Positions 1-8,341 of a stretch of 64,000 bases of DNA are shown one piece after another (positions within the stretch are counted from its first letter, which is position 1; every line of letters starts with the position of its first letter). The position numbers and the translations under genes are program-made. The notes under the pieces are model-generated. The model had not been told where the DNA came from. It did not search any database and saw nothing but the letters and a program-made list of their open reading frames with translations. Source of the stretch: Winslowiella toletana (GTDB lineage: Bacteria > Pseudomonadota > Gammaproteobacteria > Enterobacterales > Enterobacteriaceae); assembly GCF_032164335.1 (NCBI RefSeq), contig NZ_CP134152.1, positions 2,108,001 through 2,172,000 on the forward strand. The letters are read 5' to 3'.

Positions 1-464
1 CATACAAAATCTGGAAATGGATATAACCCTTCAAATCATCCGTGTACTGGGTGTTTATCACAGTGGTTAACAGACAATAATCCTGGCACGCCGTTTCGTT
101 TACGCCTGAAATTATTCACCCTTTCAGACTAACAGCTATGGTGGTTATATTGAACGGTCAATATAAAAAACTTTAGCCGGTTGACTTTTTCGAGACTGAT
201 ATAATTGGCGGCCAATGCCGCAGAATACGTGGCCTGATGCAATTATTTAATCAGCAGCAGCGGTAAGCTGGCGCGAGGAAATAAGCGCTCCGTTGCTTAA
301 TTTTTAACCACAAATTACGACTCATCGGGTAAAGCAATGCAGAGATGGACCGAATGTCTTATCATAACTACTCGCGCGGGAAGCTCATTTTTCGCGAATT
401 ATCCCGCGATTCCTCAGCTACCAGCAGTGCTGTTACCCGGATAGATCAGCAAGAGAGAGACACA
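1..464. other. Upstream region, no recognised gene
   Basis: I see no recognisable gene in this leader. The reading frame of the next gene extends upstream to an ATG at 345. That extension is hydrophilic, Ser/Arg-rich and unlike the DUF421 family, so it is probably untranslated leader. Confidence 0.4.
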
Positions 465-1115
465 GTGGAATACTATGGAATAGTTTTAGTAAAATTTATT
501 ATTGGTTTTTTTATTGTCATTCTTCATCTTAATCTGTCAGGTAAAACTCAGTTGTCCCAAATGACCCCGGTAGACTTTATTGGTAACTTTGTGCTGGGTG
601 GGGTGATAGGTGGAGTGATATACAGTGATACTATCCCACTTTATCAGTACCTTATTGTATTGCTTATCGGCGTTAGCTTAATCTCGCTGCTTAATTCAGT
701 GACCAAGCACATCAGCTTCTTTCGAATCGTTGCCATTGGAGAACCGATACCGATTATCAAAAAGGGTCGGTTTATGATGGAGAATATCCTTCAGAAACAG
801 AACAAAATCGATATTCTGAATATCACCTCACAGCTTCATTCTCAGGGCGTTCACTCATTTCAAAGCGTGGCCTATGCCCAGATTGAGCCCAACGGTCAGC
901 TGACGGTGATCTGTGACGAGGAAGTGATGCCTTCAGTGATTATTATGAAACAGGGAAAGGTAAGGAGTTATGCGCTACATTCGGTGGATAAAGATGAAGA
1001 GTGGCTCAGTGATGAAATAAATAAAAGAGCGATTCAGCAAGAAGAGATATTTATCGCCGAGTTCTGGGAAGGAAAAGTGATTTTTATCCTCAATGACGGC
1101 GAAGTTGTCCATTAA
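465..1115 (+). CDS. DUF421 (YetF/YcaP-like) membrane protein
   Basis: Small inner-membrane protein of the DUF421 family, whose biochemical role is not established. Three hydrophobic segments fill roughly the first 80 residues, including the family-typical stretch LSQMTPVDFIGNFVLGG. A soluble C-terminal domain follows, with the characteristic ENIL and SVAYAQIEPNGQLTV segments. I chose the GTG at 465 because a purine-rich AAGAGAGAGA lies just upstream and the protein then begins at the membrane segment as usual in the family. The in-frame ATG at 345 would add 40 non-conserved residues. No DUF3290 partner gene is adjacent. Family assignment is firm; the start is moderately certain. Confidence 0.8.
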   Translation: MEYYGIVLVKFIIGFFIVILHLNLSGKTQLSQMTPVDFIGNFVLGGVIGGVIYSDTIPLYQYLIVLLIGVSLISLLNSVTKHISFFRIVAIGEPIPIIKKGRFMMENILQKQNKIDILNITSQLHSQGVHSFQSVAYAQIEPNGQLTVICDEEVMPSVIIMKQGKVRSYALHSVDKDEEWLSDEINKRAIQQEEIFIAEFWEGKVIFILNDGEVVH

Positions 1116-1172
1116 GCTGGCCTGACTGCCTCTGCACAGGTTCAGGCATTGTAGTTAAGAACTGGAGTCGTA

Positions 1173-1574
1173 ATGCCATCAGAAAGAGAGTTAATTGCTC
1201 ACCGCAGCGTGATTGAACTGCATCAGTGGATTGAAGCGGTTTTTACCGGCCGCGACGGTTCACCGTCCATGTTGGAGAAACTGCTCAGTAGCTTTAGCGC
1301 GTCGTTCAGCATGGTGACCATCAATGGTCAGCTTATTGGACTGAGCGAAGTTGAGGCGCTGTTCAGACGTAACACGGCTGCACGCCCGGGGTTGCGTATT
1401 GACATTGATGCTTGTGAAACGCTGGCCGTCACCGCAGAAAGTGTGGTGTGCCGCTATCGTGAAACGCATTATCATCAGGAGAGTGTCCTGGCGCGCTGGT
1501 CACTGGCAATCATTGATATTGATAACGGGCAGCCCGCCTGGCGCTATCTGCATGAAACGGCGATAGCGCCGTGA
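1173..1574 (+). CDS. SnoaL/DUF4440-like small protein
   Basis: A 133-residue soluble protein with the look of the NTF2/SnoaL-like fold: an N-terminal helix (ELHQWIEAVFTG), a middle strand pair around FSMVTINGQLIGLSEVEALF, and a C-terminal RYRETHYHQ / ARWSLAII / WRYLHET pattern typical of DUF4440-type proteins. No catalytic residues can be assigned. It follows the DUF421 gene by about 57 bases in the same direction. Fold family is inferred from pattern only; function unknown. Confidence 0.6.
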   Translation: MPSERELIAHRSVIELHQWIEAVFTGRDGSPSMLEKLLSSFSASFSMVTINGQLIGLSEVEALFRRNTAARPGLRIDIDACETLAVTAESVVCRYRETHYHQESVLARWSLAIIDIDNGQPAWRYLHETAIAP

Positions 1575-1757
1575 TCAGGTGACGGCAGAGCGACGGCGCT
1601 TTTCCGTTATCGGTGGAGCGCATAACAGCGCTGATAAATTAATGTCATTATCTGTAAATTTCAGTCATTTTATCAAATATCTTAGTGCTGGAGTTCGACG
1701 GCTCCAGTATTTAAGATGCGTTCCCAGACAGCTAAACCCGACAAACTGGCGCAGGGA

Positions 1758-2336
1758 ATGACAAATCTAAAAATCTTTAACCGTTTAATCGTATTGTCAT
1801 TTCTGACGTTAGCGGGTTGTTCTTCTCATAAGCCTGCTGGCACACAGCAAACCCACAATCGCCCCTCATCTGACACCCTTAGTCGCAGCAAAAATACCGA
1901 TCTTATTCCGGTTATTGCTGCACTTCACGACCAAATGCACTCATGGCAAGGCACGCCTTATCATTGGGGGGGAACCGAACTGACCGGCGTCGATTGTTCC
2001 GGATTTGTCTGGCGCACGCTTAAAGACCGGTTTAACCTTCCGATGGAGAGAGTGACCACCAGTCAGCTGATCCTGATGGGTAAAAGAATTGAACCCGCGC
2101 ATCTGCAACCTGGTGATTTGGTTTTTTTCCGTATTCATCGCCAGATGCACGTTGGCTTTTATGATACCGACAAACATTTCCTTCACGCATCGGCAAGTAA
2201 AGGCGTGATGCGCTCTTCGCTGAATAACCCTTACTGGAAATCCGTTTTTCTCGAGGCCAGAAGGCTACCGAAAGAGAAGGGCGCGCAGATTTCCTTTAAT
2301 TACGCCGATGATGAAAATAAGCTGGCCAACAATTAA
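1758..2336 (+). CDS. NlpC/P60-family lipoprotein (cell-wall endopeptidase)
   Basis: Predicted outer-membrane lipoprotein peptidase of the NlpC/P60 family, which cleaves peptide stems of peptidoglycan. The start at 1758 is preceded by GCAGGGA and gives a lipoprotein signal with lipobox LAGC (Cys about residue 21). The catalytic Cys is in GVDCSGFVW, the catalytic His in MHVGFYD, and the third polar residue in HASASKGVMRSS. The domain closely resembles E. coli NlpC, but this protein is longer, with a Ser/Thr-rich linker after the lipobox and a 20-residue C-terminal tail. It is not next to btu genes, so it may be a paralogue of NlpC. Confidence 0.85.
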   Translation: MTNLKIFNRLIVLSFLTLAGCSSHKPAGTQQTHNRPSSDTLSRSKNTDLIPVIAALHDQMHSWQGTPYHWGGTELTGVDCSGFVWRTLKDRFNLPMERVTTSQLILMGKRIEPAHLQPGDLVFFRIHRQMHVGFYDTDKHFLHASASKGVMRSSLNNPYWKSVFLEARRLPKEKGAQISFNYADDENKLANN

Positions 2337-2361
2337 GCTTATTGCATAGGATTGCCGTTTT

Positions 2362-3258
2362 TTAATCGTGGTTCACAATTGAGTTGACCAGCTGATAAAA
2401 ATTCTCGGCCGCCGGGGAAATATTCTGCTTATTCAGCGCGATTGAGAGCGTTATCGCTGCCGCGGGATGGCAGAGTCGACGATATTTCACTCCTTCCAGA
2501 TGAAACTGGCGAGTAGACTCAGGAACCAGAGAGACCCCCAGCCCAGCTGACACCATCGCCAGTATGGAAACGATATGCGGTGCTGGCTGCTCTGATGCGG
2601 GGGTAAACCCGGCTTTTTCGCAGGCTCTGAGCGTGGCTTCACGCAGGCTGGTACCGAGGGTATCAGGCGTTAACACAAAACGATCCTGCTGCAAGGTTTT
2701 TAAATCCAGCCGGTCGCTTTGGCTGGCTTGCGGATGCTCAACCGGCAGAGCAGCAATCAGTGGTTCGTCGAATAATGAAAACAGCTGGATATTATCCGCA
2801 ACACGCTGCGGCGCGCGCAATAAAGCAACATCGATTTGCCTGGCGGCTAATTGTTCCATCAGGGCGAGAGAATTTGCTTCATTAACATTCAGTTCTACCT
2901 CAGGCCACTGCGTCCGGAAACCGCGTATCGATTCACGTGTCAGCTTATGAAGCGCCACGGTTCCGGTAAATCCCAGGGTCAGCGAGCCAGTTTCGCCACT
3001 GGCTGCGCGCGCAGCCGCAATTTTTGCCTGCGTCATCAAATCCGGAATATGTTTAACCGCCTCATAAAATGCCTTGCCGGCCTCGGTCAGCACTGCACCA
3101 GAGGAGGTGCGCTGAAACAGTTGGGCCCCAATCTCTCTTTCCAGATCGCGAATTTGCATGCTCAGAGGCGGTTGACCAATGCCTAGTTTCTCGGCGGCGC
3201 GGGTGAAATTGCTCTCTTCTCTGATCTGCAGAAAGTAGCGTATATGACGAATGTCCAT
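2362..3258 (-). CDS. ynfL: LysR-family regulator, YnfL-like
   Basis: LysR-type transcription regulator of 298 residues. An N-terminal winged HTH is visible (RHIRYFLQIREESNFTRAAE with the recognition segment QPPLSMQIRDLE), followed by a periplasmic-binding-protein-like effector domain. It is transcribed divergently from the adjacent MFS gene, the arrangement seen for ynfL/ynfM in E. coli, so it probably controls that transporter. The gene name rests on sequence resemblance plus this gene pair; the effector is unknown. Confidence 0.75.
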   Translation of the reverse strand: MDIRHIRYFLQIREESNFTRAAEKLGIGQPPLSMQIRDLEREIGAQLFQRTSSGAVLTEAGKAFYEAVKHIPDLMTQAKIAAARAASGETGSLTLGFTGTVALHKLTRESIRGFRTQWPEVELNVNEANSLALMEQLAARQIDVALLRAPQRVADNIQLFSLFDEPLIAALPVEHPQASQSDRLDLKTLQQDRFVLTPDTLGTSLREATLRACEKAGFTPASEQPAPHIVSILAMVSAGLGVSLVPESTRQFHLEGVKYRRLCHPAAAITLSIALNKQNISPAAENFYQLVNSIVNHD

Positions 3259-3284
3259 ATGTTTAATATATCTCAGGTGACTTT

Positions 3285-3297
3285 TCCATATATTGGA
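3285..3297. promoter_or_regulatory. Putative operator in the ynfL/ynfM divergent region
   Basis: The 94-base gap between the divergent LysR and MFS genes contains TCCA-TATAT-TGGA, a perfect inverted repeat with a 5-base AT core. It is a plausible LysR binding site, but that is inference from position and symmetry only. Confidence 0.35.
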
Positions 3298-3352
3298 TTA
3301 GTGGTTAACTAAAATCTACAATTTCGACTCATTCCGCGATCAGGAGCCAGTA

Positions 3353-4645
3353 ATGTTGTCGAATCCCACCAAGGACGCCTGCAGTGAGGTTAATGGCGAA
3401 GTCAGACCGTTTTCTGCTGCAGAGCCGTTAGCGCAGAATGTTGCAGAGGGCGATCAAGGGATTGTGCGTGGTACAGCGGAATATCGTCGCGCGGGTTTGG
3501 CACTGTTTCTGCTTGGATTCGCCAGTTTTTCGTTGATCTATTGTGTGCAGCCGTTACTTCCGTCCTTCGCCAAAAGTTTTCATATCTCTCCGACACAAAG
3601 TTCTCTGGCCTTATCGCTGACTACCGGATTACTGGCAATATCTATTTTGTTATCCGGCGCCTTTTCGCAGGCGTGGGGACGGCGTGGCGTAATGTTTACT
3701 TCAATGGCGCTGGCGTCGTTGCTGAATCTGGTTGCCGCGTGGGTACCTGAATGGCATCAGTTGCTGATTGCCCGAGCGGCAGAAGGTGTTATTCTCGGCG
3801 GCGTACCGGCAGTTGCGATGGCGTGGCTGGCAGAAGAGATTCATCCCGCTCACCTTGGTAAAACCATGGGGTTGTACGTGGGCGGCACCGCCTTTGGCGC
3901 CATGATGGGCCGCGTGGGAATGGGGATGATGACAGAATTCTGGTCGTGGCAGGTCGCCATGGAGATTCTGGGTGTGCTCTGCTTGCTATCAGCGCTGGGA
4001 TTTATCCTGCTGCTGCCTCAATCGCGTAATTTCAGCCGAAAACCCGGAATCAATCTCAGATATCATCTGCAAACCTGGGGGCAAAACCTTAAAAAACCGG
4101 GTTTGCTGAAAATTTATGGCATTGGATTTATCCTTACCAGTATTTTCGTCACGCTGTTTAACTATGCTGCGTTCCGTCTTTCCGCTGCGCCATTTAATTT
4201 TAACCAGACACAGGTCAGCATGATCTTCCTGGCCTTTGCCTTTGGTATTGTTGCTTCATCGCTGGCCGGAAACCTTGCGGATCGCTTCGGTAAGCGGCCT
4301 TTACTGCTGGTCGGTTTTGGCTTGATGTTTATCGGCGTATTACTGACCTTACCCAATATGCTTGGCGCGATTGTGGCCGGTATCATCCTGGTGACTTCCG
4401 GTTTCTTTATCAGCCATGCCGTTGCCAGCAGCTCAATTGGTCCATTGGCGGGCGCAACGCGAGGTCATGCCTCCTCACTATATTTGCTGTTTTACTATAT
4501 GGGTTCCAGCTTAACGGGTTCCGCAGGGGGAGGATTATGGCAGCACGGTGGCTGGCATGCGATTACGCTGTTAACCGCATCGCTGGCGATAGTCGGGCTT
4601 TTATTGACCCTGACGTCGTCAAAAAGCATAAAATTGAAAGGTTGA
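3353..4645 (+). CDS. ynfM: MFS drug/metabolite efflux transporter, YnfM-like
   Basis: Twelve-segment major facilitator permease of 430 residues. A hydrophilic N-terminal tail of about 45 residues precedes TM1 (LFLLGFASFSLIYCVQPLLP), and the LIYCVQPLLP/FALLYCVQPILP signature is shared with E. coli YnfM. An A-motif-like loop (GAFSQAWGRRGVM) lies between TM2 and TM3, and a related loop NLADRFGKRPLL between TM8 and TM9, as expected for two homologous halves. It probably exports small molecules; the substrate is unknown. The divergent LysR gene is the likely regulator. Confidence 0.8.
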   Translation: MLSNPTKDACSEVNGEVRPFSAAEPLAQNVAEGDQGIVRGTAEYRRAGLALFLLGFASFSLIYCVQPLLPSFAKSFHISPTQSSLALSLTTGLLAISILLSGAFSQAWGRRGVMFTSMALASLLNLVAAWVPEWHQLLIARAAEGVILGGVPAVAMAWLAEEIHPAHLGKTMGLYVGGTAFGAMMGRVGMGMMTEFWSWQVAMEILGVLCLLSALGFILLLPQSRNFSRKPGINLRYHLQTWGQNLKKPGLLKIYGIGFILTSIFVTLFNYAAFRLSAAPFNFNQTQVSMIFLAFAFGIVASSLAGNLADRFGKRPLLLVGFGLMFIGVLLTLPNMLGAIVAGIILVTSGFFISHAVASSSIGPLAGATRGHASSLYLLFYYMGSSLTGSAGGGLWQHGGWHAITLLTASLAIVGLLLTLTSSKSIKLKG

Positions 4646-4938
4646 ACTGGCCGCAGGGATTCAGTAATTCGTTGCTGGCTCAGCCGAACTACAGCAGCTG
4701 TTTTCCGCTGGCAGATATTACGATGATCTCTGACGATCGGATCGACAAGCATCGGGGAGTGGCATTACTGGAAATGATGCAGAAGCATATTTACGACCGC
4801 AATTTGCTGGCCATTGCCGACCAGCCGGGCAGTTAAATGGCGAAGGGGGGCAAAAGGGCGGGCATCGGTGTGATATAAAAATGACCGGTTTATCCAAAAG
4901 TGATCCGGCAGTAATTTCTTATCAATACTGCGTTTAAT
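4646..4938. other. Intergenic region with a possible gene remnant
   Basis: A reading frame continues past the MFS stop to about 4836 (…FPLADITMISDDRIDKHRG…). It has protein-like composition but no start or recognisable family, and could be the tail of a lost gene. No other feature was seen. Confidence 0.25.
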
Positions 4939-5805
4939 TCAGGCTGTAGCGCGACTGTTCAGCCAGATCTGCAGGAATGACGCGCCGGTGCCAATAATCA
5001 GCACTGATAAAAGTTGCAGCGTAAACTCGCCACCAAACAGCATCTCAAACATATAAGTAATAAGCGGTAACATACTCAGGCACATCATTGTTACCAGTGG
5101 GGAAGATCGCTGCATACCCAACTGCATAAAATACATCGGCAGAACGACACCAATCAGCACCAACCCTAAGGAACGTATTGCATCGCTAAACGCAATTTTT
5201 TCTGACGGGAACGTCATCAACAGGATAAGCGAAATCAGCCATGTCAGATGAAATCGCCACGCTAACACAACAACAGGCTTAATCCCGGCAGATTCTGCTT
5301 TTTCACTATTCCATGCCACCAGTGCAGCACCCAGAGCAGCAGCGATGGCCAGTAAAATGCCTGAAACAGTATTGAAATCTATCACGCTGCCATTTTGCAG
5401 CCTGAGTGCAACAACGCCGCAGATCAGAATAAGCAGTGAAGTCATAATCGCTGACCAGCTCACGGATTTTTTATAAATCAGTAAAGAAAGCATCACTATC
5501 CAGATCGGACCTGCGGCAGCTTCAACTAACGCAGAGATGGAAGCGGGAATTAGGGATATTGAGACGTAAAACGCCACAAAAGCCAGCGCAGTACTGATAT
5601 TTAATCCGATCAGGCAAGGGATGTGTTCTTTTTTAACTGTTAACTTTCTTATCCGCATCAATATAAAGTAGACGACACTACACGCGATAAAAGCCATCAT
5701 GACAAAAAATAAGATGGCAGACGTCCCCATATTTCGGGTCATGAAGCCATAGGCATAGGACTGTAACAGAACAGACAAAATAATTGAGAGTGTATATTTA
5801 TTCAT
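4939..5805 (-). CDS. EamA (DMT superfamily) transporter
   Basis: Integral membrane protein of 288 residues with ten hydrophobic segments arranged as two EamA repeats, the drug/metabolite transporter layout. The second repeat begins near TVSGILLAIAAALGAALVAWNS. Proline- and serine-containing helices such as VSISLIPASISALVEAAAGPIW match the family. The likely role is export of amino acids or metabolites across the inner membrane; the substrate cannot be read. The gene stands alone, with no same-strand partner. Confidence 0.8.
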   Translation of the reverse strand: MNKYTLSIILSVLLQSYAYGFMTRNMGTSAILFFVMMAFIACSVVYFILMRIRKLTVKKEHIPCLIGLNISTALAFVAFYVSISLIPASISALVEAAAGPIWIVMLSLLIYKKSVSWSAIMTSLLILICGVVALRLQNGSVIDFNTVSGILLAIAAALGAALVAWNSEKAESAGIKPVVVLAWRFHLTWLISLILLMTFPSEKIAFSDAIRSLGLVLIGVVLPMYFMQLGMQRSSPLVTMMCLSMLPLITYMFEMLFGGEFTLQLLSVLIIGTGASFLQIWLNSRATA

Positions 5806-6898
5806 CAGCTTTTATTCCCTAAAGTCAACAGTTTAAAGTCCATTTTTTTGGAGTGCTGAATTTGCCTGAATGAGTTAAATTATTGAAATTTAATAAAATA
5901 CGTCACATGTTTTCAAGTTGGCAGGCTGCTCTACAGAGATTTAATATGCTCAGCAATCCTGATGAGCAACTCATTGAGGTTTATCCTTGTTTAACTCTTG
6001 TAATATGGCTTATATCCTCAAGAACATTACAGTACAACATTGCATAAATGATTATCAATACAAATGTTGCTGTTTGGACACTACCAGCTAAAGCAGCGGG
6101 GGTTGACTGCTGGTGTAGCATTATCTTGAAAAGTTACACTGAGCTGTAACAGTCAGCAACCGTTATTTCAGAAAATGGATTTCTCCGAGATCTGGTATGT
6201 CGCAGCTCAAAGGTTTAACCACTACTCCAGCTTAAACCGCAAAATGAGATGCTTTTTTCATAAGATTTTTTTTATAGCGTACATGCATAATTTCTGCAAT
6301 GTAATGTGAAAGTGTCTGGAGTCAAGATTAATACGAGAATCAATAGCGGCTCGCTATCATTCAAGTTATAACACTTACTGATCAAAAATCTAAGCGTGAG
6401 CGGAAATATCGCTCTATCTATCTTAAAGGGCATTATGGTTATTAATAATCTCTTTTGAAATTTGCTATTTATAACGGGGATGTGATTATTATCTTTTATG
6501 CTGGATGTTTCTGATTGATGATTAAAATTAATGGCGTGATCCAGGAAGGGTTATCATCAGTAAACTAAAATCCTTTTTTATCATCCGGATGTATTATGTT
6601 AATAATTATGCGTGCTTTGTAATATTGTTGTTTGTTTAATTGTGATTAATTGTTGATATTTTGATCTTTACATTATCCGGTGTGATTTATACATAATCAT
6701 TAAACTTCTATATAGGAATATTCGTATTATTATTTCCAACGAGTAATGCTAAGGCATAATAATCAGCAGTTAAGTTGCCTGAAAAACTCACAGTGAAGTG
6801 ACATGTTTTACAGCTATTAAATCATCAATGTATTTACTCGTTACATGATTATCGCATATTGCGGTAGATATTCTGATTAATGACAGAAGGGTAAAGAA
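5806..6898. promoter_or_regulatory. AT-rich 1.1-kb leader of the fimbrial operon
   Basis: This gap holds no convincing gene on either strand and is conspicuously AT-rich compared with its flanks. It precedes the pilin gene and must carry the fimbrial promoter. The richness in A/T tracts suggests silencing by H-NS-type proteins (inference). I did not find a clear pair of long inverted repeats that would mark a phase-variable invertible switch. Confidence 0.4.
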
Positions 6899-7438
6899 AT
6901 GATGCTGAAAAAGTATTCTGTAGCATGTGGAGCACTGGCTTCGTTAGCTGTACTGCCTGGATTAGCATTTGCTTCCAGTAATACCATCTCGTTTCAGGGT
7001 GAAGTCGCCGCTCAAACCTGTGGCATTTCAATTAATGGCGTTGACACCTCGCCCGTGGTTTTGTTGCCAACGGTGAGCACCGCGCAGCTGGATACTTCCG
7101 GTAAAAGTGCCGGAGCAACCACTTTTGAAGTGGGTGTCAGTGGCTGTACCGGTAGTGCGGAGGGGATGAGCTTTTCTACCGTGTTTGTCGGTAATCAGGT
7201 CACCAGCGCGGGCAATCTGGGCAATACCGGAACGGCGGGAAATGTAGAGCTGCAAATTGTCGATTCAACCGGTGGCAACATCAACTTTACCAACGGCTTT
7301 ACCGGAAATCGCGACCTGGTGCTGGGCGCTAATCAGACCAGCGCAAGCTCAACCTACACCGCGCAGTACTTTTCAACCGGAGTAGCAACACCCGGCAGCG
7401 TGATGGCGACCATGCAGTACGCGATATCCTATCTGTAA
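6899..7438 (+). CDS. Type 1-like major fimbrial subunit
   Basis: Chaperone-usher pilin of 179 residues. A Sec signal peptide (about residues 1-25, ending GLAFA) is followed by the donor-strand region SNTISFQGEVAAQTCGISING. The two cysteines expected to form the pilin disulfide are in QTCGI and SGCTG. The C-terminus ends MQYAISYL, with the penultimate-tyrosine-type beta-zipper pattern recognised by chaperones. ATG codons at 6899 and 6902 are both possible; an AGAAGGG ribosome site lies upstream. As first gene before an intercistronic terminator it is likely the abundant shaft subunit. Confidence 0.9.
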   Translation: MMLKKYSVACGALASLAVLPGLAFASSNTISFQGEVAAQTCGISINGVDTSPVVLLPTVSTAQLDTSGKSAGATTFEVGVSGCTGSAEGMSFSTVFVGNQVTSAGNLGNTGTAGNVELQIVDSTGGNINFTNGFTGNRDLVLGANQTSASSTYTAQYFSTGVATPGSVMATMQYAISYL

Positions 7439-7444
7439 ATCCAG

Positions 7445-7468
7445 AGGGTCTGTTTCAGACCCTTTTTT
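7445..7468 (+). terminator. Intercistronic terminator after the pilin gene
   Basis: AGGGTCTG-TTT-CAGACCCT followed by a T6 run lies 7 bases after the pilin stop. Partial termination here would let the shaft subunit be made in excess over chaperone, usher and adhesin. Confidence 0.8.
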
Positions 7469-7588
7469 GCCGTACGACCTGCCAGAAAGCTGACCAGTTT
7501 GTTTAAATTTCCGGATGTTTCTTAATCCTTCACTTATAATTGTCATACGCCAATGTATATGCTTGCTTCTGCTCAACAGGGAATGCGT

Positions 7589-8341
7589 ATGACTTATCGT
7601 AATTCGTTGTTTTTGTTATTTTATAGCGCATTATTTGCGTTTTTCAGCATGGCGAGTGTTTCCGCCTGGGCCAACGTTACGATGACCGGCACCCGGATTA
7701 TTTATCGCAGCGATGCACGATCTGTCGACGTCAATCTGTCCAATCAGAGTAATTTTCCCTTTGTGATTCAAAGCTGGTTTGACGAAGGCAATATCAATGA
7801 TGGCCCGGAAAGCAAACGAAATATCCCTTTTGTTGCCTCGCCCGCGTCATTTCGCATCCAGGCTAAGGCCGGTCAGGTAGTGCGGATTTCTCACACCAAT
7901 TCCCGTCAGTTGCCGCAGGATCGCGAATCCGTGTTCTGGTTTAACTTCCAACAAATTCCTCCTTCCAACATTGCTGGCGCAGCAGCCGAAGGCCAGAATA
8001 AAATGCTGGTGGTTTTGCGAAATCGGGTGAAATTATTTTATCGACCATCGCGGTTGGGCAATCCACCCTCAAATATTTTCCCCACCATCAAGGTTGCGCC
8101 GGCACGGGATGGACAACGCAGCGGTGTGGTCATCACCAATACGCTACCGTTTTATCTGAACCTCGGCCGCATTCAACTGAATGCCACAGGCGTTGCACTG
8201 CAGGCGACAGCCGATATGGTGCCACCTTTAAGCAGCCGCACCTTCTGGTTTAATCGTGCCGCACCTGCCGGTAAAAATACTATCAGGCTGACAGTAATCA
8301 ACGATCAGGGAGCGAGAATTAGTGGGGATTTCCCGTTATAA
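7589..8341 (+). CDS. Periplasmic fimbrial chaperone (PapD/FimC family)
   Basis: Periplasmic chaperone that donates a strand to nascent pilin subunits and delivers them to the usher. After a signal peptide ending in SAWA, the mature protein shows the family marks TGTRIIYRSDARSVDVNL, the conserved ESVFWFNFQQIPP motif, and NRVKLFYRP at the subunit-binding cleft. The start at 7589 was preferred because AGGGA sits six bases upstream; in-frame ATGs at 7553 and 7583 are less well placed. The length of 250 residues is normal. It overlaps the usher gene by 20 bases, implying coupled translation. Confidence 0.9.
   Translation: MTYRNSLFLLFYSALFAFFSMASVSAWANVTMTGTRIIYRSDARSVDVNLSNQSNFPFVIQSWFDEGNINDGPESKRNIPFVASPASFRIQAKAGQVVRISHTNSRQLPQDRESVFWFNFQQIPPSNIAGAAAEGQNKMLVVLRNRVKLFYRPSRLGNPPSNIFPTIKVAPARDGQRSGVVITNTLPFYLNLGRIQLNATGVALQATADMVPPLSSRTFWFNRAAPAGKNTIRLTVINDQGARISGDFPL

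Noticed and set aside
5806..6898. Phase-variable invertible fimbrial switch
   Set aside because: No long inverted repeat pair was found by eye, and no fimB/fimE-type recombinase gene is adjacent.
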